Source: Cerrena zonata
Lineage: Eukaryota; Basidiomycota; Agaricomycetes; Polyporales; Cerrenaceae
Direction of reading: 5' to 3'
Length of the DNA: 64,000 nucleotides
NCBI GenBank assembly: GCA_038087015.1
Contig: JASBNA010000018.1
Location: 310,001 to 374,000, forward strand
In this document: one piece after another, positions 43,574-56,354 of the stretch
Numbering within the stretch: the first letter of the stretch is position 1
Layout of the letters: every line of letters starts with the position of its first letter
Program-made: the position numbers and the translations under genes
The notes under the pieces: generated by a model
The model's input: the letters and a program-made list of their open reading frames with translations, nothing else
Databases searched by the model: none
What the model was told of the DNA's origin: nothing

Positions 43574-46500
43574 AGGACCCCCCCTTTTCCCACCAAATGT
43601 TTGATCCCAGATCTGACCTTTGGCGGGCATTGATTTTTTGACGATTTTGCCATTTTTCGGGCATTCAGCACATAGGCATACCAAAAAACCTCTTTTTCCG
43701 GGCCTGCGGCGCATAGAACCTCCCGGCAACATTTTTTCTTACCGAATATGGCAATATTTCAACGGGATTGCCAAAAAATTAGTTTTCGCAGAGTAAGTAA
43801 CGACTACAGAACACTAGAATATGATGCTGTATGATATTAAGCTTTAGATCGCTTTCCTATCTGTATAGTAGTCCTGACAGATGCATCGTTGTCTTCGGGC
43901 TCCAGGTGCTTGCACTTGCGCGATGCCTCTAATGTGAGCTGGACGGCAGATCAAAGTTGAAACCCATGCATTACGGCGTAGCTCATAATGTCTCTAAAGT
44001 TGTTGTTGAGAGGGAACATTGCTAAGCCGTTAGCCCCTGCTGTGACGAACTCCTGTGCTGTGGGAGCAGGACATAAAGTATCCAGTGAGAGAACGAGATT
44101 CTCCGCTTGTAAGAAAAGATAGCTTGCTAGAGGTGGTGCGCTTGATGGGTGTTGAGGGGTGATAACCCACGGCGAGTAGAATTGTGCGACAGAAGGTGAG
44201 CCCAGGGGGACATACACTTGCACAACAAAGCGCGACAGTCAATCGATTGCAATACACCGATCAACAAAGTTATGTGTTGGAGTTTTCCCCCCGCCACGTT
44301 CGAAAAGTACAACCACTGAAATAATATATATATCAGCTTTCAATGAGGGAGATAAATTACCACATACCAAGGCCATAGAAAACCTCATTTTGATGTACAA
44401 CCAAAACACCTGAGCCGGGCTTGAGAGGCTTTTGAGCATCTATACCAGCTTTAGCTAAAGGCCAAGACGGAAGCAAGTGTTCCTCGATAGCAGCGAAGGC
44501 CTTCTGTTTTCCCTTGAGGTCAGTTTGTGAGACAGCAAACACGTCTGATAAATATGAACCGCTCATTCTCAGTGTTGACCCTGAAGCTGCAGTCCCTAGC
44601 CATCGTTGCTTTTGTTCTAACCCACTACCACTTCGCTTTCTCGACTCTTCATAGGCTTGCTGAATGCGAACGATCTCATTGACGAGCTTCATTCTCAGTT
44701 TGCCAGTATCTTCAGGAACCCTAGATGATGTACCCGCTGATGATAGCGAAGCAGTCGGTGTAGAGAGTGTATCGGATATGGATAGTGTCTTGCGATACCT
44801 CCAGGCGACTGATGCGCGTGCTTCAGCAGTTTCGTGTGCAAGTCGTTCCGCCATGAGGACCACATAGTTGAGTTGACCATCTTCTACTAGTCGAATTGGC
44901 AACTTCTTCAACTTGGTGGGTGCCATGCAATGATTAGTTTCTTCAGAGGTTTGTCGTGCTGCAACATCAATGTCATATTGCGCTTTCTGTTCAGGAGTCA
45001 TGTGTGCTTCTACCGCAGAGAGGCAATGTAGGATTGATTCTTGCCATTTCAACACTGCAGTTTCTCCAGCCTCAGGTAATGCATCGCTATCAAAGATAAT
45101 TGTCAGAAAAAATAGGGGGCCAATGAAGTTTACGCACATAGCATGTGAATCATGTAGCACAGTAGCAGCCGTGGCCACACCACAATTACGGACAGCTGTC
45201 TCAGAGCAATGGTCCATAAGTTCATCTTGAGAGCTGTCATGCAGTAAGCTCTTGAGCTCTTCGTTAGCAACTCCAGTCCCATCCTGATGGTCAACTACTT
45301 CTGGGTCATGGTTGGGGTCGAGTATGTCTCCAATACTAGTTGGGTCCAAGTCCTCAATAATATCAGACTCGCCAACAAAGCCATCGCTTGTGGGATCAGT
45401 GTTGAATTCATCTAGTATTATACTGCCAGAATGAAGATCTTCGATGAATTTTGATGCAGCATCCACGAAACCTTGATGGATATCGTGATGGGATCCTGTC
45501 AGCGAGTGGTTTGACATGGGTATACTGAGAAGCTGGAGGAGCTGTTCTGCCTCATCGTAGGCATGAGGAAGTACTGTGGAGACAATTTCATCATCACTCG
45601 GGAACTGTGACAGGACTTGATATTTGATATCCGTCAAGTCATACCATGAGTGATGATACCCTGAATGATGGGCGGAAGCCTTCGCGTTTGCTCTGCCCTG
45701 AGAATGGATATCCTGATCGACCAACAGTGTGAGCTTGGGCATCATGTAGATGAGATCGAGAAACGTGAAGTCCTTTATGACACGACGCGCACATCTGAAG
45801 AAGTGTTCACAACATTCTGTAGAATGAAGCCATGGAAGAAGCAGAGTTTGGGGATAATAATCGCGATGGATGAGAATAAGGCCGAGCATGCTTTCGATAA
45901 ACAGGTTGAAGATGTCGTAGAGCTCGCAAGAGATAAAATGAGTTTTTGGGGAATAGTGGGGATGGTCCTTGATGCTTTGGAACCAACGATCAAGGAAAAT
46001 ACGAGACCTCCAGAGTATCTTCATCCAGACATGAAAGCTTATACTGCGGCTCTGCTGAGAGTCGATAAGATCACCAATAATAAAGAGGTATATTGCCAGT
46101 CCCAGCTTGCTGTCTTTTGGTGTTTGCATCTGTAGGTGATCAATCACTGCTGACGAGAAGAGATGAGCAGCAGCACAATCATCTTGTTTGTCAACACCAA
46201 TGATGTCCGCTTGAAGTAAGGGACTTGTTTCTGATTCAGCAATCTCCTTGAGCTGACTGAAATGGGCGATGTAGTTCCCAAGGACGAGAGTGTGGGCACC
46301 AGAATGTACGCTTCCCCATCTGTTTTTCTTCCCATGCTTCCCATCGGTTCCAAGAACTCGTGGTTTTCCACTTTCCGGAAGGAGAGGGACAGAGATGGTA
46401 AAGGGCGAGATGCTACCAGGTATGGGAGAAGAAAAAGACCATGTGCGAACATTGCCTGACTCAGTAGCTTCAGAAAGAAGCTTGTGTTCCAGGCGTCGTT

Positions 46501-49500
46501 CCATAGAAGCTCCGTCAGGTGTATATGAAATGTGATGAACACCGCGTTGTTGAAGCTTTGACTCAACGGCATCATGCCAGGCACGGATTTCCTGCGCAGT
46601 GGATGTTGACTTGATTGCCATGATAGCGACAGCGAATGGTGGAATGTTAGACATGGGTATAATGACAAGCCACACACGAGCCTGTCAAAGCATAGTGAGA
46701 CATAGTATACAAGAACATGATACGATACTTACTTTCTCTGCCTTGTTATTCTGTTCCTGTGCCAATAACAATGTCAACTCATTGTAGGTCTCAAAGGTGG
46801 GAACTCGACCATGTACACCAGCAAGCTTCCACTTGTTATCCACCCCATCATGGTAAGGGCGTAAACCCGGGTGGCTCTTGGTGTCATCTACACATAGACC
46901 AATGGGCTTCCCCATCCATCCGACAGCCTTGATAAACAAGACAAGTTGATCGAAATTGATATCCTCAATTCCAGCAGCATAGCGTGGGTGAGATGCATGG
47001 ATCGCCCTGAGAACAGGTAATGGTAAGATAAGAATAAGTCAAATAGTGCCTGTAGAGATTACATACCCCATGCTCTTGAGTGTACGACCAGTGAATGTTA
47101 TCCGAAATGTGCGATAGGCTGCCGGTGAGATTGCAGCCAGTATTGTACAGAACCGGTCGAAATCCTCAGAGTACTTCATGTTCTGCATCCCAACACCTCT
47201 GAACTCTCGTTCCTCTGTCAGCATCATCGCCTCCACGAGACCCACAAGGACAGACATGTCCTTGTAATGACCTGATGCAAGACGCTTGGCAAATTCTAGC
47301 CAGCGTTTTTCACCCTTGATTTATAAGATATATATTAGTACCATATCGAAATCCTAACACTTCAGTAATACTCACCATCATGAAGAGATGGTACACATCT
47401 TGATGTCGTAGGAATGCTTCACCCATAAGCGGATTACGATAGGACTTTGGGGTAAACTTGGCATTGGGTACTTCACATGGAGTATGGTAGAGAGCATTAC
47501 AGAAAGTCTTCAAGCGTAGTAATGCATAGCACCGGGCACAGCAGCTAATAATCCCTCCGAAAGAGACAAATCCTCGTTTTAGGCATGTGGGAGAGTACAC
47601 CGCTGAGGACATGTGGTTGTTGATCCAACGAGCCTGATGAAACTCGGCATCGAGAACAAGTTTCTAGAGATGGTCGGGCTTAATGTTTGGTACCTGATCC
47701 AGAATTCTTCGTTTCAAGACAGGTCGAGGGGGAGCACCGCCACCTGGACAGCTAGAACGAGTAAGATAGATAATGATATTCCGGTGGTCAAGAACTGTGA
47801 GTCCCGGGCAAGGAATAATTGAAGGTTTAGATGAGTTTATACCAGTCATCTGTGAGGTTTTGGATGTTGAGGAGGACCCCAAAGAGAAATATGCCATGAT
47901 AGGAGGTCCAACTGGAGGTGTCTTCCGACACCGTGTGCTCTCAACAAAATGCTCCTTGAAGCGCTGAATGTCATATACCCGATTTTTGCAGCTATTGAGC
48001 CAATTACCACAGCGTCCACAATGAACACGTCCTGGTTTACTTTGGTCGAAGGAGGCAGCAGGATCGATAGCCAGAATCTTTCGTTGAAAGGCAAGACTCG
48101 CTTGGTTCTGTAGAGTGGGATCAACACGGGTATACAATGTCCACAAAAGGCAATTTACCTGTTCCAAGATGTCTGTCTCATTTTTCTCATCAGAATCTGT
48201 TTCAACGTCAAGCTGATGGTCATCGAAACACTCTGGGAACGTGTTCTCTTGCATCTCCTCAAGACTTGAGCTCGGTTTCACAGGCACAAGCTTCTCCTCT
48301 TCGGCCTCCACACTTTTATACAACTCTTCCCTCTCGTCTTCCGACATGCCCTCTCCCAAATGTCCACAATGTCTATCATCAGTACGAAACTCCACCTCTG
48401 GCATACAATCGAAGGTGCCCACTGATAGTTTGCCCTTGATTCATGTCATCGGTAAGTTGATATTGTTATTACTGTGTGATATGTTAAGCTTACCGTTGGA
48501 GTGGCAACAACATTGGTCCCAAGGTTGACGATCTGTTTGAAGTAGTATGTACGAATCCACATCATATTTCTAGGAGACCAGATTGGGATACTGTCATCAA
48601 CGCATGCAAGTCGATGGATAGCATTGACAGCTGCAGCTCCGCACGAGTAACTATCCCTCTGCAATGCGATAGGCACCATTCCTGACATGCTGATTTTCCA
48701 CTGCATGATGTTAGGGAGCCACCGATACAACCAACTCTTGATGTTGTCAATAATTCCCCTCATGTGGCGAGATGATACTGCGGGGTAGGAGTCTCCAAAG
48801 GCTATTGTTTGATTGGGAACACTGACTTCAACAGCGATCCAATGTACGTCCGCAATGTTCATTGGGAACATCAATCGTTTTATAGTTCCTGATTGAACTT
48901 TCTTGCTGACAACACTAGATGAATGCCCACCTGGACTAAAGCAAATATCAAAGCCAAGGTATGTCTCTAGAATATAGGTACCTGGGTCGAACTGCATGCT
49001 ATGTTTGTAGTCCTGACGTACAACATCGAGCATGGAGTTAAGGGCTGTTGATGTTAACCATTTATTGGACAGCAATATTCCAAAACTGTGCGTTGCAGAC
49101 TCCATACCCCTCTGAATAGCTGGAAGATCCGATAGCCAAGGACAGCAAGATACTGCAGCTTTGGCACAAGTCAAGTCGTCTTGTGGCCATTCCTCGTCGA
49201 GTGCTGCATTTTGTATCCAGTTACTACACTCCTCCCAGGTACCTCGATTTCGTATGAGGTCATTTCCAAGCTTGAAAATACGTGCGAAATAAATTGGTAG
49301 GCGACCTTCACTGTCGTAAGGATCAAGTATTGAACGACATCCTTCCTTGACAGCGATTTGAATTGCATCAGCTATGTAGAGACAGGTCTTCGGGTTTGGT
49401 AATACAAGCTGGGAGATTCTTGTGGGTCCTGTTGTCGTTGGCTCCTCCTGACTGTACCACTCTCGAGGGCTCAAGAAGTGGTGCTTCTGAGATCCTTTCT

Positions 49501-50135
49501 GCCATGCCTTAGGAAGAGCCTTTGTGAGTAACTGTCCAATTCCGATGTCAGGTTGAACAGTTAGAGCTTGAGTAAGTTGCTGTTCTACTCGGCTAGTTGC
49601 TGTTGTATCCTCCCTAGGAGGCATAATGGATGGAGTTAGGCGTTGATCGATAACATGTAGGGTAAAGTGCTCATTGTATTTTAGAATATTTTACTAGTAA
49701 ACATGAGTGTCAATTTCAAAGTCCGAAATTGACATCTAAATTTGAGCTCTGAGAGGGCGGGGAGTTGGGAATGGTAAGGGACCAGTCTGTATTAGATATG
49801 TTGACCTCAGCAAGCCGGTAAGGAGTGTACTGAACCATTAAATACTCTAGAAATTTGTATTTGAGAAATATTACACAATTTATGGTCGAGGTTGGGCAAG
49901 CCTCGCAGTCAGGTATCCCATCAATATCGAGTTTGATCAATATTGCACTACTGTTTTTGCGGGCATTGAGTATATAAGCAGCCTCAAGTGAGGGCGTTTT
50001 CGGGCATCGGAGGCATCAAATGTACTCCCAAAAATAACCATTTCTGCGGGCATTACATCCTCGGAGCTCCCCCTCCGGGGGGTCCATTCGGCGGGCATTT
50101 GGCATATAGGCGCTAGGGAGAAAATGGCGGGTCCT
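43574..50135 (-). mobile_element. 6.6-kb DNA transposon encoding Ulp1-like protease and transposase
   Basis: The ends form an imperfect inverted repeat: left AGGACCCCCCCTTTTCCC, right (reverse strand) AGGACCCGCCATTTTCTCCC. They are flanked by GACCGAAT (43566-43573) and GACTGAAT (50136-50143), an 8-bp target duplication with one mismatch. Both ends are rich in short (G/T)CGGGCAT motifs (left near 43622 and 43658; right near 49956, 49999, 50045 and 50092), a subterminal repeat pattern common in DNA transposons. One long split gene fills the interior. The superfamily is unclear. An 8-bp duplication fits hAT, P or related groups. The encoded transposase does not look like the KDZ type. Confidence 0.75.
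44239..49624 (-). CDS. Ulp1-like protease / zinc-finger / DDE-type transposase fusion
   Basis: Minus strand, at least eight exons joined in frame, starting at an ATG at 49624. The first exon (to 48494) ends in a C48 cysteine-protease fold: ADVHWIAVEV (catalytic His), FGDSYPAV (Asp) and QRDSYSCGAAAVNAI (Gln and Cys). The next exons (48434-48159, and from 48107) encode an acidic linker and a possible zinc motif (VHCGRCGNWLNS ... HFVESTRC). Further exons to 44239 carry transposase-like motifs: GLCVDDTKSHPGLRPYHDG, WLVIIPMSN, SYTPDGASMERRL, GTDGKHGKKNRWGS, GVDKQDDCAAAHLFS and LPWLHSTECCEHFFRCAR. Similar arrangements occur in fungal transposons whose transposase has a DxKH...N block recalling P elements; that assignment is inference. 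Ulp1 domains cleave SUMO-like tags. The gene looks intact, so the element may be recent. Small introns inside 46675-44357 were not all defined. Confidence 0.7.
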
Positions 50136-50153
50136 GACTGAATAGGCAAGTGG

Positions 50154-50352
50154 TGTCATTACGAGCCGCCAGTGAACAGAGACAGGGTTAAAGGCTGTTC
50201 TATTTGAGATGAACTAGGGGAACAAGTACGCTACGAGGGGGTATTTATACTCCAAGGAGTAGGCGTCCAGGATACAGAGGTACGAGTCAGGTATGGAGCA
50301 CGTTGATAGGAGTCAAAGAGACCAAAGATAAGTATGAGTATAGAGGAGTCAA
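50154..50352 (-). repeat. 3' LTR of outer LTR element, distal part
   Basis: Minus-strand LTR end, ...CTCGTAATGACA, reached at 50154. The LTR was split at 50352/57594 by the hAT element. The joined LTR is about 275-280 bp, begins TGTAATGCTCCAG and ends GTAATGACA, so it has TG...CA termini with short inverted ends. Confidence 0.65.
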
Positions 50353-53027
50353 TAGTGATGTGCAGGCCTGGCTCAGAGCCATTGAGCCAGCCAAGCCAAG
50401 CCATAGAAATGTGAAACCAGGCCAGGCTGTAACCAAAGTATGTATTGGCCTTATGGCCCGGCTTCATGCTCGGGCCAGCCCTGCTGGGCTTTGAGGCCGT
50501 GGCGAAGATAGCTGGTGCTAAACGTCTGAAAAAGGAAGGTTAACCCACCTACTTGAAGGTTAAACACACGGTGGGGGGCCAATCGACCTGCTGTCTGCGT
50601 TTATTGTTCAAATCTGCTGCTTAGACCCACCTCGTATTATGTCTTTAACATTTTTGTTTTTGTTTATACCTATACAGGTCCATGCTTAACCCTCTATTAT
50701 CTTGTTAGTCGTCGCTGTGTGAGACTTAGGCTACCAGGCAGTGTGATAAGGCTGTTAAGTATTGTTTTGCATTGTCCCTATTGGCACGTAATTGTTTTTA
50801 TAGGGATGCTTGGACCTCAACAAGCTCGTTCGTAAAGGTCTATGCTTTCAGGGAAATGTGCATAAATAGGTCAAGTTTCCTTGTTAATGGACCAACTCAA
50901 ACTTCGACAACATGACCTCTCAATCCAATCCCCCTCATCACTCGCATCATGATACCAGGCTTCCTCAGAGGCTGAGGGACCCCAATAACATTGGTGAGCA
51001 TGATGAATATACCCTAAACACTATAGCGGCAGCTGCGGCACACCATTCAGATATACAAGCTACCACCACATCTCTCCAAATACTGCCACCCTCTATCCCA
51101 TCGTCATCTATGGCAAATGGTTTTGCTGGCTTGCAACCGCAACCGACACCTCCTGCACCCTCTTCCCCTATTTTGATTCCTTCTGAGGAGTCTGATAGCG
51201 ATGCTAAAGGTATGATTCTGATACGAAACCTCAGAGACATGAGAGTTTCTGACTTTCTGTTGTTTTTACCAGAAAAGCAGATGTCTAGTCCTACCTCAAG
51301 TACTAGTACCAGTAGCAAAGATGAAAGCGAAGATGAATTACAAGACAAAGTGCCGATCAAGACTATGAAATGCAAGAAACCACAAAAAAAGACTCGAGGT
51401 ATAGTAACTATGCTCAAGTTCCATATTCACCCTAGTTTAATTGTTGTAACAGCTCGCAAATGGCTACAGAAGACAACTGATACACAGCGAGACCCCATTG
51501 ATAAAGATGGTTTTCTGAAAGATATCAATGTCCAATCGATTACCCAGGAGAAACCAGCAGTACACTTTCGACAGAAGACTTGTGATACAGACCATTTCTT
51601 TGGTCCTCAGGTGGGAACACAACAGCGGCAACATTGTAAAGTGAATGGGTGCATGTAAGTTCTACCTGCTCTATTGCAACAACCGTGGCTGACAGTGTAT
51701 TTTATTAGTAGCAGCTTTATACCTGAAGTGACAACCCTCCGCCGCCATATGGAATCCCGCCACAAGGCAATATACTATGAGTGGTGTCGTACAAACGAGT
51801 TCCAGTCAATGCTACCTAGGGATGTGAAGGCTCGCAAGGAGGCATTACGGAAAGATGCTGAACGCCAACAAACACTCGAGGGCCATTTGAAAGTGCTTCC
51901 AGCAAAGGAGCATGCCATCAAGTATACTGAGAAGCATTTCCGAGAAGCTGCCATTGAGTGGCTTATTGGGACGGATCAGGTATGTGGTTTTGTTCACGTA
52001 CACATTCGACTCCTTTACTCATAATCATTGCAGCCTTTAGGAGCATTGGACCATCCAAAATTCAAGCAAATGCTTGAACTTGCTGCGGCTGCTAAAGATG
52101 GTATCAACATCCCTACATGAAAAGTTTGCCGAGCTGAGATTATCCAAATGTTCAAGTCCCGCATGGATGATCTTCGAAAACGACTCAATGTTAGTGAAAC
52201 ACTTGATTTATTGTTACATTACATTGATACAAATTTCCACACTAGAGCAACACCATTGAGGGAAGGGTTAGTCTTACCATGGATGCTTGGCAAGCTAGCA
52301 ACATTGACGGTTACTTCACTGTTACTGGACATTGGGTGGAGGTTGGCGATGACAAAGTGTGGCACCTACAGAGTGCATTATTGGGTTTCACTAAGCTCAA
52401 TAATGCACACAATGGTGTCCATCTAGGTCAAGCCCTCTACAAGATATGTGATCGGCTCGGAATTGCCCACAAGGTATGATTTCTTCTTACTCATTCTTAA
52501 TGCTAAATTTAACTCATAACAATGACACTAGATCTTTAAGGTAACATGTGATAATACGAGCAACAATGGAATGACTCTGGAAGAATTTGCTTGAGTTATT
52601 CAGAACTGTCACAAATGTCTTTTCGACCCTGTCCGAGACCGTATCAAGTGAGTTATTTACTATTCTTTCCAATATTTTTTGCTAATAATTTCTATAGCTG
52701 TCTAGGTCATGTTATCAGCCTCGCTACACAGGCACTCATCAACACCTATAGCAATTCACCGCACTATGATCCAAGTGATCCAGAAGCTGTCATTACCTCG
52801 ACAAGTGGTGTATGCCGGGATGAGATCGGCCTCGTTCATGTGATCGCAGTGAAGGTTGGTAGATGTGTTATTTTGGAGCGGAAAAACTGATGATCAATTG
52901 ATTACTCAAGGAGCGCTCCTCTGCAAAGCGAAAAGAACTGTTTCGGGATATACAAAAATGAGCAGGTACCGGAACAACAAGACAACTCATTCTCGACATG
53001 AAGGTGCGATGGTTGTCAACCTACGCG

Positions 53028-55041
53028 GCATCAGGGAAAACCTCCATCTCTAATTAGAGCTAATTATATTGAATTAAGTGCAATAGGAAGAATATCTCTA
53101 ATTGGGTCTATTTAGACATGTGTCAAAATAATGCAAAATATATAGGTCTAATTAGAGCCTATTAGGTCTCAGTTAGAGCTAATAAGAGGTAAGTTAGATT
53201 AGTATTAGATGCAATTAGAGCTAATTGGATGTAATTAGGAGCAGTTGGATGATATGAGAGTTAGTTCCTAGCACTCAGACTATCACACAATTGAAAATAT
53301 TTGGGAAAAGCACTGATAATTGAGCCATTATTACAGATTTACTCTATGTTATTTACCAAAAATCTAATCTATAACACTACTGGTGAGTTAAGTAATAATA
53401 GAAGTGATTGTTAGGGATGGTAAGCAGATCAGAAAAAAAAATGAGTTAGAATATACAAGTCTCCTGAAATAAGCACTGTGCTTTTGAGAAGCAAGTTAGT
53501 GAGAGATAAACTGAAGTAAATCAAAGCTCACCTTATTTATAGATATGATCTGCATAGATAGGGAAGAGGAGAAGGAAGGAAAGGAAAGAGTAAATGAGAG
53601 GAAAGAGTGAAAGAGAAAGAGAATGTGGGCGAAGTTTCAAAGTCAAATAGCGACGTGGCAGGGCGCTTAGGGCGGCGTTGGAAAGCCGTGATCCGAGGCT
53701 TTCCGACGCACTCTCAACGGCGCGGATCGGAGCACAGGAACATGAGATATGATTAGATTAGTCCTAGATTATCTTCAATCACCTAAGCAACTTAGAAATA
53801 GAGAATCCCTGCTGTTTCTCTATATTATAGGGACATATTATATATCATTAGAACCAGATTTTCAAGGAGATTCTGAATATCATGCTCACATGTCAAAATC
53901 ATGGATACTGTATTAGCTACTCCAGAATTATCATTATAGGAATTCAATAGGTAGCTTGTCTGAGTATCAGTTCAACATCAGATATTTATAAAGCACCACC
54001 CTACCATAATATATAATTAACCTGTATATGGACTATTCTTTGCAGGTCAGTTTTAGCATATTGGCAATACAGAAACCTCATGAGAAAAGAATAGTAAGAA
54101 ATATTGAAATAAGTTATAGATTTTAGTTGTAAAATAAGAGTATGATAATAATAAAAATAGAAGTAAAAAGTAGAGACTTAGCTCTATAAGATATCTCAAA
54201 GTATGGATAGCAAATGAGTGTGTCAATTTAGTACTAATTTGTAGATTTTTTTTGGTGATATTTCCAATTATAACAGAATAGCTTCTAGGTTATAGTTTAA
54301 TGATACTATATCAGAGCAATGTAACATATATAAAAGGTTTCACTAGCAAAGATACATTCAATATTGTTATCCAGCTTGAATAAACCTTAAATAATATGGT
54401 TTTATAGCTAATACAATTGTTTCACAACTATGAGAGCATAATGATAAATATAAGAAACAATATACAAAATTAGTAGAATTGGTAAGATTATCTGATAACA
54501 AGCACTCAATTGTCCTATAGTTAGCAAGGTTATTCTAGAATAAGAAGCAATATGTAAAGTTAGTGAGAATATATCAGATTATCTGACAGTAAGTACTGAC
54601 TTTTTCTAGAGTTAGTAGAATTACTTCACAGTTAGTACAATAAGAAACATAAGAAATAATATATAAGATTAGTAAAATTGGCAAGATTATCAAATAATAA
54701 GCACTCAATTATGATATGGTTAGCAAAGTTATTTTATAGTTAGTACAATAAGAGACAATATGCATGATTAGTAGAATTAGTAAATTTATCTAATAATAAA
54801 TATTCAGTTATTTTGTAGTTAGCAAAGTTATTTTGCAGTTAGTAGAATAATAAATAATAGAAAGGATTAGTAAAATTGGCAAAATTATTAAACAGTAAAT
54901 ACTAAATTAGCTATTATAATATTCACATTAGATATTATTAGAAAATTGAGAAAGATTAGATTGATTAGCAGTCAATTAGAGCAATTAAAGTTGGGTGAGC
55001 TCTAATTAGCACTAATTATAAAAGGGGGTTTTTCCTGATGC
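53028..55041. mobile_element. 2-kb AT-rich inverted-repeat element inside hAT transposase
   Basis: The two ends are inverted copies over about 42 bp: left GCATCAGGGAAAACC..., right GCATCAGGAAAAACC..., both then reaching TAATTAG(A/T)GCTAATTA. The host frame resumes correctly on each side (STYA | MLHRAES) if 2-3 bp (GC or CGC) are counted as a target duplication. The interior is strongly AT-rich, with many short copies of ATTAGAGCTAATT near the ends, and has no long open frame. A non-autonomous DNA element is the best reading; the superfamily is not determined. Confidence 0.75.
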
Positions 55042-55275
55042 GCAATGCTCCATCGAGCGGAGTCATTAAAGACTGTGTGTTAATATGTACTATCGCCATC
55101 TATTGATCATGCTAAGCTGTTATACTTATAGCATGTCGATATGTTTATGTATGAACTTGGCTTGCTTGCGAGTACTGCCCAAGAACGTCGCAAGATTGAT
55201 GATCTTAAACTCACGTCTGAGGAGTGGGAACGTGTTTCCAAATTTCTACAGCTCTTATCTCACGCTGATTCCTGT

Positions 55276-56354
55276 TGTTGGTCTCAGAAAGTGATTAGTC
55301 TATATAGGACTAAATATGAACTTTCCTCGCAGAGAAATCTTGGGTGAGACGTTACACCAAATATTCCCTGTTGTTCATTGAGTTGGGATTGTTTTTATCT
55401 ACTTGCCTGCTTGTGTGTTATGAAAGAGTCGATAGTGTAGGTAGAGTAGGGAGAATATAGGAGAGTTTAAGGGTTAAGGACTAGGAAAGAGACTGGAATA
55501 TAAAAGCTAAGGACAAAGACTTTTAACTGAACAAACTTATGTCCACTTAAAGCAGGATATGACTCTTAAACACTGAACGATACGACTGACAAACGAGAGA
55601 GACACTTTGTCTCTAGTTTACTGACTTATAACTGAGAGGGGAAGACTACTAGACAGGTTCTAGTGAGTCACTTTAGATTACTTTAATCTAAAGGTAAATA
55701 CAGGAAAAATACTGGAGTTCAGAGGCTTGCTTGGAAACTGCTTCCAACCTTCTTGCTTAGAGGGAAGAGAGGGGCTCTATTTATGCTTTTTGGAGGCCTC
55801 CTTTCTCTAGCCAATCAGGTTGTGACAAGTGTCTACTCCACTTGTTGCTAAGTAAAATACAAGGATGTACTTATATAGAATAAAGTTAAAGTTTTTGGTA
55901 ACTATGTTTCAGACTTGAAACACATTTCAGATAAATATTGTCATGGTAACCTTGTATTCCTATACTGTCTTTGATATCATTGTCTTGTTTGTCCCTGATA
56001 CTTTGATATGATGAACCTTAAACACATCACTCTGACTCAGATAATGTCTTGTCACTCTGACTCAGATGATGTTTTGTTAGTTTTGATTCCGAATTGCCAG
56101 GTCTTGATTCCGAAGTAATGGTTCTTGGTTCCGAAACACTGGTTCTTGTTGTGAGAGTAGTAAAGTCCCATCATTAGAGATCTGCAGTACCAGTTTCCAG
56201 CTACTGTCTTCACAGATAAGTCTAGGGTTGACTTCTATAATGTAAAATCCATATTTGATAATTAAATATTATCAAGAATAATATTATCTTTGAGGATTGA
56301 TAGTGAGTCTCTTGCTGTTATGTTCATGCATGAAACCATTTTCATGCAGGACAC
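55276..56354. mobile_element. Probable solo LTR (1.08 kb) inside hAT transposase
   Basis: The host frame breaks after CACGCTGATTCCTGT and resumes at CAACAAATGTTCTC. The intervening sequence starts TGTTGGTCTC and ends TGCAGGACA (TG...CA termini). It is flanked by CCTGT on the left and CCGT on the right, a 5-bp duplication with one base lost. There is no coding frame. TGTTGG starts and 5-bp duplications fit LTR retrotransposons, Copia-like ones in particular. Confidence 0.55.

Noticed and set aside
44664..46135. Plus-strand frames inside the Ulp1/transposase gene, including one of 156 residues
   Set aside because: Antisense to a long coding exon with clear transposase motifs.
43574..50135. KDZ (Kyakuja-Dileera-Zisupton) transposon, suggested by the Ulp1 domain and 8-bp duplication
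   Set aside because: The transposase lacks the KDZ hallmark blocks I know and instead shows a GTDGKHGKKN / QDDCAAAHLF pattern, so I leave the superfamily open.
53040..55040. AT-rich stretch as a mitochondrial insertion or centromeric repeat
   Set aside because: It has inverted ends, sits exactly inside a transposase frame and carries no mitochondrial gene.
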